Source of the DNA: Alphaproteobacteria bacterium
GTDB lineage: Bacteria > Pseudomonadota > Alphaproteobacteria > UBA6615
Assembly: GCA_002722515.1 (NCBI GenBank)
Contig: PBMH01000002.1
Location: 6,246 to 41,606 of the forward strand
Direction: 5' to 3'
DNA: 35,361 nt
Notes under the pieces: model-generated
Told to the model about the DNA's origin: nothing
Databases searched by the model: none
What the model saw: only the letters and a program-made list of their open reading frames with translations
Shown here: positions 9,070-18,140 of the stretch, piece by piece
Layout of the letters: every line of letters begins with the position of its first letter
Position numbering within the stretch: the first letter of the stretch is position 1
Made by a program: the position numbers and the translations under genes

Positions 9070-9975
9070 TCAGTCTAGTCGGTAGAATGCCGCCGCGGTG
9101 TCATGAAAGAAGGCACGCTGTTCGGCCTTAGTTCGGCGAGCAAGAGCCGTGCGCGCCAACGCAACCACGTCGTCATAGGGAATCTTTATCTTCTCTACCG
9201 GAAAGTTACTGCCGAAGAAGCACCGCTCGGCCCCGAATAGATCGATCAGTGCAATGTACTGTCGTGATACGGCCCCTGCAGACCGGGGCGTGCCCCAATT
9301 GACCACATTGGGTCCAGAACATTTCACGGAGAGGTTTTCGAATGCAGCCAGAGGAGCGATTGCTCGACGCCACGCCTCGAAACTCGCGTTGTCATCGCCC
9401 GTTAGCAATCCACCATGGACCAAGCAAAATTGAAGGCCAGAATGTCCAGCAAGAAGGTCGGCGAAGAATTTGAACTGATTGGCGAATCCCTGAAGTTCGA
9501 AATGCAACCCACCCGCTTCCAGAGCTTCCAGACCGCGATGGAATTCTGGCGACAAACAGAAGTTCGGACGGTCGACCACCTGCCATTCTGGTTTGTCGGG
9601 GTGCCAGGCAACAACATGGCGAATACCCCGGATGTTTTTATATTGCAGATGGGCAGCAAGCATCGTTTCAATGTCGTCATCCGTAATGTTGGCATGACCA
9701 ACGATGGCGTGAGGAAACCCATTTTCGTCTGCTACTCCCTGTAGCCAGCGAGTTTCACCCGCATGGTCGGGAGGATTGTAGTGAGCTTGCTCGTGGACAG
9801 ACTTGACTATCTTGTTATCTCCGAAGTCGCCCAGCAAATCGTCGATTAGATAATCCTGACGGAGTAACTCGTACTCAGGTCCAAAGATTTTGGGAGAGGG
9901 TGGGGCAGTCAGCCACGGGTAATTCCGCACCTCCCAGATATGGTGATGGGTATCTATGATAGGGCCATCGTACAT
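9070..9975 (-). CDS. amidohydrolase-superfamily (Amidohydro_2) lactonase-like hydrolase
   Basis: The 301-residue TIM-barrel protein belongs to the Amidohydro_2 group that includes L-fuconolactonase and 2-pyrone-4,6-dicarboxylate or sulfomuconolactone hydrolases. It opens MYDGPIIDTHHHIWEV, placing the metal-site pair at His10 and His12. Later blocks are GIRHVV, FELQGF, CLVHGG and the family end motif FFGSNFPVEK. The likely reaction is opening of a lactone or related ring in sugar-acid or aromatic catabolism; the substrate cannot be fixed. The ATG at 9975 fits the usual family start although its ribosome-binding site is weak. It lies 40 bp after the reductase gene and 48 bp before the broken MFS carrier, which suggests one minus-strand operon. 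Confidence 0.85.
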   Translation of the reverse strand: MYDGPIIDTHHHIWEVRNYPWLTAPPSPKIFGPEYELLRQDYLIDDLLGDFGDNKIVKSVHEQAHYNPPDHAGETRWLQGVADENGFPHAIVGHANITDDDIETMLAAHLQYKNIRGIRHVVAWHPDKPEWQVVDRPNFCLSPEFHRGLEALEAGGLHFELQGFANQFKFFADLLAGHSGLQFCLVHGGLLTGDDNASFEAWRRAIAPLAAFENLSVKCSGPNVVNWGTPRSAGAVSRQYIALIDLFGAERCFFGSNFPVEKIKIPYDDVVALARTALARRTKAEQRAFFHDTAAAFYRLD

Positions 9976-10015
9976 AACGTGCGATCCCGGGAAATATAAT
10001 GGATGGTAGGCGCTA

Positions 10016-11047
10016 CTACCAACCAGCCCGTTCTAGGTTTTCTGGCCCGGGCTCCAAGTCTCCCGCGTGAATCTTTCGCGCCATCTCGGTTATCCCCGCG
10101 CAGACCGGGGCGGGTCGGCCTATTTTCTCACATTCATTGGCTACCAGCCCCTGAATCATATCGGTCTCACAGAGTCTTCCCTTCATTAGATCCTGGAGGC
10201 TGGTGTTGACAGGCCCCGGGCCAATATCATCGAGGATCTTGTCGAGAAGGGTTTCGAGAAGATTATTGGTATTGGTTACGTCTTCCGGTTTAAGCCCGAA
10301 TACCGGCACAACCTTGTAATCGAGCGACTGCCCCGCTGCGAGCGCCTCTTCGCCCGCCTGAAGGAACCATTTGCGTGCCCTCGCAGCGAATTCAGTTCCG
10401 TTCTGCTGCAATACCTGCTCGGGTGTGCCACCGAGAACCGCCATAGAACCCATAATCATCGCATTAACGATCAGTTTTACCCATTTCGCCGAAAGTATCT
10501 CATCGATGACCTCGACTGTGCCTGTGTGACTACAAAGCTCGGCAATCGTCTCAATGTGTCGTTCCTGAGAAGGATCGAAGGCCCCGATCCCAAACCAAGT
10601 GTGATCCTTGCCCGTGCTGCGCCGAACGTCCCCAGGGTCAAACAGTTGCGAGGCTAACTCAATGACACAACCCAAAGTCCGCTCGACGCCGACTATTTCC
10701 GCCACGGATTCCGCCGTCATTGCATTTTGTACAGCAACCAGCACCCCATCTTCCGCTAGATATGGGTCAATAAATTTCGCCAGCCAGTCGGCGTCATAGG
10801 CCTTCGATACCAACAGGACGACGTCAAACTTCTCGGAGAAGGTGCAAACGTCACTTAAGTGATAGGCGTCTACCGGGACTTTCAGTACGTGGTCTTTACA
10901 GCGGACGGTCAGTCCATTAGCGCGCATCGCTTCTACATGCTCGGCCCACATGTCGATCATCGTGATCTGACGCCCAGCGTTAATTAGGTCCGACGAGATG
11001 ACACTACCGTTTGCACCGGTGCCAAGAACGGCGATTCTTTTGTCCAT
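10016..11047 (-). CDS. ketopantoate reductase (ApbA/PanE)-family NAD(P)H dehydrogenase
   Basis: The 343-residue product starts MDKRIAVLGTGANGSV, a Rossmann nucleotide-binding loop with GTGANG at 9-14. It contains the central family segment AKWVKLIVNAMIMGSMAVLGG, whose lysine corresponds to the catalytic residue of ketopantoate reductase, and the helical C-terminal domain. The frame extends to an ATG at 11071. I prefer the ATG at 11047 because GGAGA lies seven bases before it. It sits in a catabolic cluster with an amidohydrolase and an MFS carrier, so it may reduce a 2-keto acid of that pathway rather than make pantoate; this is inference from context. It would be the first gene of the minus-strand operon, divergent from a second amidohydrolase. 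Confidence 0.82.
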   Translation of the reverse strand: MDKRIAVLGTGANGSVISSDLINAGRQITMIDMWAEHVEAMRANGLTVRCKDHVLKVPVDAYHLSDVCTFSEKFDVVLLVSKAYDADWLAKFIDPYLAEDGVLVAVQNAMTAESVAEIVGVERTLGCVIELASQLFDPGDVRRSTGKDHTWFGIGAFDPSQERHIETIAELCSHTGTVEVIDEILSAKWVKLIVNAMIMGSMAVLGGTPEQVLQQNGTEFAARARKWFLQAGEEALAAGQSLDYKVVPVFGLKPEDVTNTNNLLETLLDKILDDIGPGPVNTSLQDLMKGRLCETDMIQGLVANECEKIGRPAPVCAGITEMARKIHAGDLEPGPENLERAGW

Positions 11048-11251
11048 GGTCTTCTCCAAAAGGGTGTCCATTTTCTGCGGCGTATTGCGCTTCGAATTCT
11101 AATCCTATCATTTAGGGTGACGGATTGGCACGGGGCTAGAACACCTATGTAACCGTGCACATCGACAGGCACGCGCATTAGGGTCAAACTAAGGTCTGGA
11201 TAGCCCATCCAGGCATCAAGGAACGGGCCTTTATATTTCGGGGGAATCGAT

Positions 11252-12328
11252 ATGCTTTTTAAATGCGCCCAACATGCGCCGTCGGACGATCAGGGACACA
11301 CCAGGACCGTAACCAACGGCAAAAAGCACCTGACAGTCGACATTCACTGCCACGTACATATCCCCGAGGTCGATGCGATGACCGAAGGGCATTGGAGCAC
11401 TGAGGACATTCCCGCAATTCACTTCGCTAGTGACCTCACACGTGGGCTAAACGTAGAGCAAAATGAAATTCTCATGCCCAAACTGACCCAGCCTGAGTTA
11501 CGTATCGCGGACATGGACGCCAGCGGCGTGGACATGCAGGCGATCTCTCCTGCGCCATGGCATTACTGTTACTGGGCGGACCCTGATTTGGGCCACGAAA
11601 CGGCAGTTTACACGAACAATTACATGGCCGAACTCGGTGCAAAGTATCCCGACCGACTGATCCCAATGTGCACGGTTCCATTACAGGCTCCAGAACTTGC
11701 CGTGGCTGAACTTGAACGTTGCCACAGGGAACATGGTATGCGCGGGGTCGAGATCGGGACCAATGTCGCTGGCAGAGAACTGACCCGCATCGGACTCGAC
11801 AGGTTTTTCGCCAAAGTCGAGGAACTGGACATGCTGATTTTTATGCACCCTATCGGCACGACCGAGGGGGGCCGGATGAAGGATCACTATTTCACAAACC
11901 TGATTGGCCACCCTTTGGAATCGGCATTGGCGATTGGGCATCTGGTATTTGACGGTTATCTCGAGCGCTATCCAAATCTAAAAGTGTGCGTCGCCCATGG
12001 TGGTGGCTATCTACCTGGGTATTGGGGCCGCTTCGATCACCCGTATCCAACCCGGGCCGACGTGCAGGGTAATTTGCCCCAGCCACCATCCCATTACTTG
12101 AAGAAACTCCATTTCGACACGGTGGTCTTCACTGAAATTCAGCTACGACATTTGATAGAGACTTGGGGGTCCGACAAGATTGTAATGGGAACGGACTATC
12201 CCTATGACATGGCCGAGACGGATCCAGTCGGCCATGTAGATTCGGTCGAGGGCCTTTCGGATGATGATAAGGCGCTGATCTGGGGTGGCAACGCCGCACG
12301 GTTACTCAACCTCGCTGCCGGCGCGTAG
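11252..12328 (+). CDS. ACMSD-like amidohydrolase (metal-dependent decarboxylase/hydrolase)
   Basis: The 358-residue protein belongs to the Amidohydro_2 branch with 2-amino-3-carboxymuconate-6-semialdehyde decarboxylase and related aromatic-acid decarboxylases. The metal ligands are visible: DIHCHVH (His32, His34), MHPIG in the middle, CVAHGGGYLPGYWGRFDH, and the late acid in VMGTDYPYDM. The likely chemistry is non-oxidative decarboxylation or hydrolysis of a conjugated carboxylic acid; the substrate is unknown. The first 28 residues precede the barrel and may be partly dispensable. GGGGGAA just upstream supports the ATG at 11252. It is divergent from the reductase and convergent, with a 26-bp gap, with a hydroxyacid dehydrogenase. 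Confidence 0.85.
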   Translation: MLFKCAQHAPSDDQGHTRTVTNGKKHLTVDIHCHVHIPEVDAMTEGHWSTEDIPAIHFASDLTRGLNVEQNEILMPKLTQPELRIADMDASGVDMQAISPAPWHYCYWADPDLGHETAVYTNNYMAELGAKYPDRLIPMCTVPLQAPELAVAELERCHREHGMRGVEIGTNVAGRELTRIGLDRFFAKVEELDMLIFMHPIGTTEGGRMKDHYFTNLIGHPLESALAIGHLVFDGYLERYPNLKVCVAHGGGYLPGYWGRFDHPYPTRADVQGNLPQPPSHYLKKLHFDTVVFTEIQLRHLIETWGSDKIVMGTDYPYDMAETDPVGHVDSVEGLSDDDKALIWGGNAARLLNLAAGA

Positions 12329-12354
12329 CTACTAGAACTCGCCGATATTCAACT

Positions 12355-13227
12355 TCACCCCTTGCCCTCATAAACCTCAATAACTCTAGTGGCGTCGTCT
12401 TTAGCCCAACCAGCTGCCGCGGCCCGTTCGAACATGGCCCGCGCAGCGGGTACAACTGCAAGATCTATACCGTTCTCTCTCGCCAAGTCGATCGCGATCC
12501 CCATATCTTTGATGAAAATCTCGACCGCCCCCCGTGCCGTGAAGTCTCGCTGAGTGAGGGGAACAATAGACATATCGAGCATCTTACCTTTCACCGAACC
12601 CTTCGGCAGACAATGCGCCATTACCTCGTGAGATAGCCCCGCTCTCTCGCCGGTTATGATCACCTCGGCAAGCAGTGCGGTACTCGCATTAACGAATAGA
12701 TTTGTAATCACCTTCATAACAGCTCCGGTGCCCGACGGGCCTGTATGAGTGGTATCGGCCGAAATTTTCTCTATGATTGGCTCTACACGTGCAAAAGCCG
12801 TATCGCTGCCGCCAACCATGAAAGTAATGCTCCGGTCTTCCACCTGGGGTGTGGACCCAGAGATCGGCGCATCGAGCATATCTATGCCCCGTTCCGCAAG
12901 TTTTGTGCATAGGTTCATACTGTAAGCCGGCGGCATGGTGCTCATCTCTACGTGGATTAGATCGGATTTGGCCGCCTTGTCGATGCCATCTACCCCGAAC
13001 AGGTTATCTTCGATATGTTCAGCCTTGAGCAGGATGGAGAAGGTAATCTCGCTCATCTCAGCGACGGCGCGGGCATTGAGACAAGCGCAGCCACCTGCCG
13101 CTGAAAACATTTCCATGCGCGCCGGATCGATGTCGTAACCGGCGACCTGATAGCCGTCTGCAATTAATTCCCGCGACAGCGATAAACCCATTTTGCCTAG
13201 ACCGATCATCCCTAGTTTCTCGCTCAT
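12355..13227 (-). CDS. 3-hydroxyisobutyrate dehydrogenase-family oxidoreductase
   Basis: The 290-residue protein is a beta-hydroxyacid dehydrogenase of the family that includes 3-hydroxyisobutyrate dehydrogenase and tartronate semialdehyde reductase. It shows the Rossmann motif GLGKMG (9-14), the substrate-binding loop DAPISGSTP (119-127; the usual form is DAPVSGG), and the catalytic Lys172 in GTGAVMKVITN. Asp33 after the second strand (YDID) hints at a preference for NAD. Which hydroxyacid it uses is unknown. The start has a strong GAGGAGA. It faces the ACMSD-like amidohydrolase tail to tail, so a shared pathway is possible but a shared transcript is not. Confidence 0.87.
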   Translation of the reverse strand: MSEKLGMIGLGKMGLSLSRELIADGYQVAGYDIDPARMEMFSAAGGCACLNARAVAEMSEITFSILLKAEHIEDNLFGVDGIDKAAKSDLIHVEMSTMPPAYSMNLCTKLAERGIDMLDAPISGSTPQVEDRSITFMVGGSDTAFARVEPIIEKISADTTHTGPSGTGAVMKVITNLFVNASTALLAEVIITGERAGLSHEVMAHCLPKGSVKGKMLDMSIVPLTQRDFTARGAVEIFIKDMGIAIDLARENGIDLAVVPAARAMFERAAAAGWAKDDATRVIEVYEGKG

Positions 13228-13533
13228 ACGAATTTCTCCTCAGATCTTGGCAGTTGTTAGTCCGAGTAAAAACATACCCGATATACAGGCCGGTTTGCGG
13301 CATTGCGTGCCTACAATTTTTTGAATTCCTTGACAAATCATGGGGGGTGGCTCACATAGCCAATATTAGTTATCTCGCGATTGCGCGAAGCGCTGGGACT
13401 AACCAGCGCATATCTTGAGAATGACCTCCTAAAATTTGTGTCGAACCGGCCGCGCCCGGAAACGACAGCAGGCCAAGGTTTAACCGCGTCGATTACAAAA
13501 TCGACCGGACCTTTGGCGCATAAGGACTTTTAC
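13228..13533 (+). promoter_or_regulatory. intergenic region with putative promoter and long leader of the RNA helicase
   Basis: This 306-bp gap separates the dehydrogenase and helicase genes, which point away from each other. TTGACA at 13330-13335 is a perfect -35 box; the -10 at 17-base spacing (CACATA, 13353-13358) is poor. If it is used, the helicase mRNA has a leader of about 170 nt, as is common for cold-regulated DEAD-box genes. The helicase frame is open back to a TTG at 13381, but the translated extension has no family similarity that I can see. I see no RNA gene here. Confidence 0.35.
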
Positions 13534-14772
13534 GTGACTGAAATTAAATTCACGGATCTCGGCTTAGCCGATCCGCTACTACGTGCATTAAATGATCGCG
13601 GCCATAAAAACCCAACACCGATCCAAGCAAAGGCCATTCCTAGGCTTCTTAAGGGCGTTGACCTTCTCGGCATTGCTCAGACCGGAACCGGAAAAACTGG
13701 CGCGTTCGCGCTCCCTATCCTAAACATGCTGTCCCGGGGCCACGGTGATGGAAAGAGGAGGCATGCGCGCGCTCTGGTTCTGGCACCAACGCGCGAATTG
13801 GCGATTCAAATCGGTGACGAAATTCATGCCTATGGCCGCTATCTCCACCTCCGTCACGCCGTAATTTTTGGCGGTGTCTCCCAGCACGCGCAGGTTACCA
13901 AGCTACGTCGCGGCGTTGACATTATCGTTGCCACTCCCGGCCGATTGCTGGACCTCATGGAGCAGGGCCATATTGTGCTTAACCATGTAGAGCATCTCGT
14001 TCTTGATGAAGCCGACCGTATGCTCGACATGGGTTTCATCCACGATGTACGAAAAATTCTGGCCGCGTTGCCAGACGATCGCCAGTCATTACTCTTTTCT
14101 GCGACCATGCCCACGGAAATCGTCAAGTTGTCCCATGACATGCTTTATGAACCCGAGCGAATCGATATCGCACCCACGGTGGTCGCGGTCGAGACCATCC
14201 ACCAGAGCGTTCACTTTATAGACAGCAAGGAAAAGCAGCGCCTGTTACGTGAATTGTTGGCAGATACCGCTATGAAACGGGTGATCATCTTCACTCGCAC
14301 TAAGCATCGTGCAAACCGTGTCGCCGACAATCTAACAAAAGTTGGTGTCGAGGCCGCGGCCATCCATGGCAACAAATCCCAAGCCGCTCGGCAAAGGGCC
14401 CTAGAGGCCTTTCGCAAAGGCCGGGTTCGGGTCCTTGTCGCCACCGACATTGCAGCCCGCGGTATCGACGTGAAGGACATCACCCATGTGATTAACTTCG
14501 AGCTCCCCAACGAGCCTGAAAGTTATGTACACCGTATCGGCCGAACAGCTCGCGCCGGCGCCAATGGCTCGGCCCTGTCGTTCTGTGATGCAACCGAGTA
14601 CGATTACCTTAAAGATATCGAGGCCCTGATTAAGCGCTCTATCGAGACGGCCAGCGGCCAGCGGCCTGCCAATCCGGTCAAGGCTAATCGCAGCGCAGGA
14701 GGCAAGCGCCCGCAACGGCAACGCAACCGCTCCCGACGGGGAGGACGACGACCGACCCGGCGTGCTGCTTGA
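13534..14772 (+). CDS. DEAD-box RNA helicase, RhlE-like
   Basis: This is an ATP-dependent RNA helicase likely to act in ribosome assembly or RNA decay. All core motifs are present in order: Q motif (FTDLGL to TPIQ), motif I AQTGTGKT (48-55), Ia APTRELA, Ib [40 protein letters not shown] and [12 protein letters not shown]. The last 40 residues are Arg/Lys/Gly-rich, as in RhlE proteins. I chose the GTG at 13534 (412 residues) because AAGGA at 13522-13526 is ideally spaced and family members begin with a sequence like [11 protein letters not shown] small basic protein and a strong terminator follow, so the two genes probably share a transcript. Confidence 0.95.
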   Translation: MTEIKFTDLGLADPLLRALNDRGHKNPTPIQAKAIPRLLKGVDLLGIAQTGTGKTGAFALPILNMLSRGHGDGKRRHARALVLAPTRELAIQIGDEIHAYGRYLHLRHAVIFGGVSQHAQVTKLRRGVDIIVATPGRLLDLMEQGHIVLNHVEHLVLDEADRMLDMGFIHDVRKILAALPDDRQSLLFSATMPTEIVKLSHDMLYEPERIDIAPTVVAVETIHQSVHFIDSKEKQRLLRELLADTAMKRVIIFTRTKHRANRVADNLTKVGVEAAAIHGNKSQAARQRALEAFRKGRVRVLVATDIAARGIDVKDITHVINFELPNEPESYVHRIGRTARAGANGSALSFCDATEYDYLKDIEALIKRSIETASGQRPANPVKANRSAGGKRPQRQRNRSRRGGRRPTRRAA

Positions 14773-14823
14773 TCTACAAAACCCGACAGGGTCAACACAT
14801 CAGGCACCAAAGGAGAGAACAGC

Positions 14824-14994
14824 ATGGCAAGAAAGACAAACTATAGCTTCGAGAAACGCCAACGCGAGCTCCAGAAGAAGGAGAAGAAAGCGGCGAAGGC
14901 CGAGGCCAAACGGGCACAGGCAGACGCCAGACGAGGCATTGTAGAGCCGAGTGAAGACAATCCAATTGCGGGCTCAGAAGATAAGTCCGAGTGA
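14824..14994 (+). CDS. small basic conserved protein, 56 residues
   Basis: The product begins MARKTNYSFEKRQRELQKKEKK, then an Ala/Lys/Glu-rich helix, and ends with an acidic tail. AGGAGA at 14811-14816 is well placed, so the start is convincing. Short proteins starting MARKTNYSFE or similar occur in many alphaproteobacteria (from memory) without known function. The charged helix suggests nucleic-acid or ribosome contact, but that is inference. It follows the helicase by 51 bp and precedes a rho-independent terminator, so it is probably the last gene of that operon. Confidence 0.82.
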   Translation: MARKTNYSFEKRQRELQKKEKKAAKAEAKRAQADARRGIVEPSEDNPIAGSEDKSE

Positions 14995-15022
14995 TCTGCG
15001 TATTTCGCCATTCACACCCTTG

Positions 15023-15055
15023 AGGGCACCCCCAAAACAAAGGGTGCCCTTTTTT
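15023..15055 (+). terminator. rho-independent terminator of the helicase operon
   Basis: AGGGCACCC (15023-15031) pairs perfectly with GGGTGCCCT (15042-15050) around a 10-base A/C-rich loop, followed by a run of Ts to 15055. Confidence 0.92.
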
Positions 15056-15100
15056 GGCTACTTTATTTTCCTACCGCATTATTTCCTGTAACCGGTATAG

Positions 15101-16351
15101 ATGTCTCGCACCCGCTACATCCTTGTCATGATCCCTGGCCTTGGTCTGGCGTTTATTTTGAGTCAGTTCCTTCGGTCAATACCCGCGGTTATTGCGCCGG
15201 ACCTTCGCGTCGAACTAGAACTCACAGCGGGCCAGCTGAGCAACCTACCTGCGGCGCTATTCTTAGGTTCCGCAATCATGCAATTGCCCGCAGGGGTTCT
15301 GCTCGACCGATTCGGCCCGCGCAAGACAATTTCCGCATTCGCGCTTCTGACTGCAGCCGGACTGTTTAATTTTTCGTTGGCAACTACAAGCGGTGGACTG
15401 ACCTTCTGGCTTCTCGTCACCGGTTGGGGTATCGCCCCAGTCTTCATGGGCACAATAGTTCTTCTTTCACGTTGGGTTCCTCGTGACAGACTATCAACCA
15501 TGACCGCGCTAACGGTGGGTGTTGGAGGAACCGGCATGCTATTGTCAGCAGCACCCTTTGCAGCTGCAACCGAGGCCTTTGGATGGCGCGATACGCTGAC
15601 CGCAGTCGCGGCTTTCGCACTCATGCTTGTATTTGTGATCTTGGTCACCGTGCGGGATCACCCACCCAATATTCCGATACCAAGTGGGCCGGGCGAAACA
15701 CTCGGCGAGGTTGTTAGCGGACTTCGCGTCGTATTCCGCGAGCCCAGACTCTACGCAATCGGCTGTATCGGGGGCATGACAGTAGGCTCATTCCTGACCT
15801 TTCGTGCGCTCTGGATTGGACCTTACCTAAACGACGTCTTTGGCTCGGACCTAATCGCGCGTGGAAACATTATATTTTTAGTTTCACTCGCCTGGTTGGT
15901 AAGCGCGGTCGCTATCGGTCCGCTCGATCGAATATTTGATACACGCCGACTAATCGTGGCAATTGGCGGATTATTGATGGCACTTTGGTTTACACTGTTG
16001 GCAATGATGGACGATGACTCACTGCTCCTCGCGTCCATCCTCATGGTTGTCCTTGGGCTCTGTTCGGGCCTATCTTCGCCGATCTTTGCCCATGCGCGCG
16101 CACTGTTTCCCGATCGCTATGTCGGCCGACTTGTAACAGCTATCAACCTGTTCGTCTGGGGTGGAGTATTCCTGGTGCAGGTAGTCACAGGGCTTTTTAT
16201 CGATCTGTTCCCGGCCGACCCAATGGGGCAGACGCCCATAGAGGCTTATCGCTGGAATTTTGTAATCCTGGCCGTGCTCCTCGTCGCCGCCGTGCTATTT
16301 TACCTGCGGGTCGAGGATATTCCGCCTTCCAAGGATGCCGGCATTCCCTAA
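15101..16351 (+). CDS. MFS transporter
   Basis: This 416-residue major facilitator has twelve predicted membrane segments in two halves. The conserved motif after helix 2 reads GVLLDRFGPRKT, and RDHPPN marks the central loop. It is an inner-membrane secondary carrier, possibly for organic anions or drugs; the substrate cannot be inferred. The ATG at 15101 has no strong ribosome-binding site. The upstream terminator separates it from the helicase operon. Unlike the MFS gene at 7777-9021, this one is intact. Confidence 0.88.
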   Translation: MSRTRYILVMIPGLGLAFILSQFLRSIPAVIAPDLRVELELTAGQLSNLPAALFLGSAIMQLPAGVLLDRFGPRKTISAFALLTAAGLFNFSLATTSGGLTFWLLVTGWGIAPVFMGTIVLLSRWVPRDRLSTMTALTVGVGGTGMLLSAAPFAAATEAFGWRDTLTAVAAFALMLVFVILVTVRDHPPNIPIPSGPGETLGEVVSGLRVVFREPRLYAIGCIGGMTVGSFLTFRALWIGPYLNDVFGSDLIARGNIIFLVSLAWLVSAVAIGPLDRIFDTRRLIVAIGGLLMALWFTLLAMMDDDSLLLASILMVVLGLCSGLSSPIFAHARALFPDRYVGRLVTAINLFVWGGVFLVQVVTGLFIDLFPADPMGQTPIEAYRWNFVILAVLLVAAVLFYLRVEDIPPSKDAGIP

Positions 16352-16497
16352 GCCGCTGGGCGATCCCCTCTATTTCACAGACTCTTGCCTTTCACGCAAA
16401 AGAAACGCTCTCCAAATAAAACAAGCGGTGGTCTGATTGGTTGAAATACGGCACCATTTGTAGCAGTTCTTTTCCTGAATCTATGGTATCGCGGTCC

Positions 16498-17160
16498 ATG
16501 TCCCAGCAGCCCAAAATAACCCTGTTCCATGTCCACAAAGACGCGATGACAGCTGCAGTTGATACCTTTCAACGTGACTGGCCGGAGGCGCGCATCAGTA
16601 ACATTCTTGAGGACGGCCTCTTCGAATGGATTCGGGAAACCGGGCGTGTGGTGCCGGATATGTACGCTGCATTCGAGGACCTTACAGATTATGCGCTTGA
16701 TCGCGGTGCCGATGGCATTCTCTACTCCTGTTCGGCGTTCCATGAATGCATCGATGCCTGTATCGCGAAACACGACCAGCCACTCCTGAAACCCAATGAA
16801 GCTATGATCGAAGCTGCGCTTAACCAGGGAAGGAGAATTGCAGTTCTCGCCACCGTCGAACCGACGATTACGTCGATTTCTGCCGAAATAGAAACATTGG
16901 CAATTAAAACCGGGCGCCCGGTGACCGTGATACCAATCATGGTAGAGGATGCCTTTGATGCCATGGCAGCAGGAGACGGAGCGCGACATGACCGTCTGGT
17001 GGCGGCCGCTGCTAAGGATACGACAAATGTAGACGTTATTGTGCTGTCGCAGTTTACCTTGTCACGTGCAGCGCCGGCCGTCCAAGCCGCCACCGATATT
17101 CCAATTCTAAATTCGCCGGCCGCGGCGGTCCGCAAGATGCGTCGTCTACTAGGCGGCTAA
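16498..17160 (+). CDS. Asp/Glu/hydantoin racemase-family protein
   Basis: The 220-residue product fits the Asp/Glu racemase superfamily (aspartate racemase, maleate isomerase, arylmalonate decarboxylase). The first active-site region is ILYSCSAFHE with Cys78. The second catalytic cysteine is replaced: the corresponding stretch reads VLSQFTLSRA with Gln185. One-cysteine members include decarboxylases and other non-racemases, so true racemisation is doubtful. The start is uncertain: the frame is open back to 16441 and another ATG lies at 16483. I chose 16498 because family members start close to the first strand (ITLFHVHKD). It is followed after 64 bp by a dehalogenase-type hydrolase on the same strand. 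Confidence 0.8.
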   Translation: MSQQPKITLFHVHKDAMTAAVDTFQRDWPEARISNILEDGLFEWIRETGRVVPDMYAAFEDLTDYALDRGADGILYSCSAFHECIDACIAKHDQPLLKPNEAMIEAALNQGRRIAVLATVEPTITSISAEIETLAIKTGRPVTVIPIMVEDAFDAMAAGDGARHDRLVAAAAKDTTNVDVIVLSQFTLSRAAPAVQAATDIPILNSPAAAVRKMRRLLGG

Positions 17161-17224
17161 TCGACCTACTCCTAGCCCGGTACAAACTCTACGCCGCAAG
17201 CGCACGGTAACAATTCTGGAAATA

Positions 17225-18100
17225 ATGATAGGCCCGGGGAGATTGATTAGGTTGAACATCGAGAACGGAACTGTAAACGCTAACGGCCTGTCGCTTCATT
17301 ACCTAACCTGTGGAGAAGGGGCCCCGTTGGTCCTCCTTCATGGCTGGCCGCAAACATCATATTCCTGGCGCAAACTTCTGCCTATTTTAGCGCCGCATTA
17401 CCGGTGCGTAGCGCCAGACCTAAGGGGCCTTGGTGAATCAGACAAGCCGGCCGACGGTTATGATATGCGCACCGTCGCTAACGACATCCACGCAATGTGC
17501 GAAGCCATGGGGCTCGAGAATGTTTATCTAGTCGGGGCGGATTGGGGCGGACTGGTAGCCCGGCGTTTTGCTCTCGATCGTCCAGGCGTACTAGACCGGG
17601 TATGTATCGTCGACATCGTGCCCCACGATCAAATTTTCGCTAATTTCACCCCGGCGTATGCGCGGCGCGCTTGGCACTATTTCTTTAACGCGGTGCCGGA
17701 TATGCCTGAGCAGCTTGTCGCACACGATATAGCGCTCTTTCTAAAGACCATGCTCCAACAGAAATACCACGATACCGCGATCATGACAGAGGCTATCGAT
17801 GAGTATGTTCGAGCATATTCGAAACCCGGCGCACTTCGTGGCGGTTTTGCTTATTACAAGGCAATGTTCGACGAAAATCCGTCGATTGACGCCGAGAATC
17901 CGGCTGCACAAATTATTGAACCAGTCCATTGCGTATGGGGTAACAGTGGCGGCATGGGCGAGTCGTTTGACGTACTTGATATGTGGGCATCTGTGGCACC
18001 AATACTCTCGGGCCGGGGACTCGACGAGTGTGGGCATTATGTCCACGAGGAACAGCCAAACGAACTGGCTAAAGAAATCATTGCCTTCGGTAAGCGCTGA
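17225..18100 (+). CDS. alpha/beta hydrolase of the dehalogenase / epoxide hydrolase group
   Basis: The 291-residue enzyme has an oxyanion-hole motif HGWPQT (39-44), an aspartate nucleophile Asp106 in VGADWGG, candidate acid Asp130 in CIVDIVPHD and His271 in ECGHYVHEE. The 24-residue spacing from Asp106 to Asp130 equals that between Asp110 and Asp134 of fluoroacetate dehalogenase as I recall it, and a Trp-His pair (150-151) occupies the cap. However, the two arginines that hold the substrate carboxylate there (111 and 114) are Trp107 and Leu110 here, so fluoroacetate is unlikely. A haloalkane-type or epoxide substrate is possible. The exact start is uncertain (ATG 17225 or TTG 17252). Confidence 0.82.
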   Translation: MIGPGRLIRLNIENGTVNANGLSLHYLTCGEGAPLVLLHGWPQTSYSWRKLLPILAPHYRCVAPDLRGLGESDKPADGYDMRTVANDIHAMCEAMGLENVYLVGADWGGLVARRFALDRPGVLDRVCIVDIVPHDQIFANFTPAYARRAWHYFFNAVPDMPEQLVAHDIALFLKTMLQQKYHDTAIMTEAIDEYVRAYSKPGALRGGFAYYKAMFDENPSIDAENPAAQIIEPVHCVWGNSGGMGESFDVLDMWASVAPILSGRGLDECGHYVHEEQPNELAKEIIAFGKR

Positions 18101-18140
18101 CCGGCCTCAACCCACTTAACGCGGGGAGCTACGTCGCCCT

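Noticed and set aside
13381-13533. N-terminal extension of the RNA helicase from a TTG start
   Set aside because: The extension has no family similarity, and the GTG at 13534 has a better ribosome-binding site and the expected family start.
16375-16989. 204-codon open frame on the minus strand
   Set aside because: It lies antisense to the racemase-family gene, has a cysteine/histidine/aromatic-rich composition with no family features, and follows from the codon bias of the plus-strand gene.
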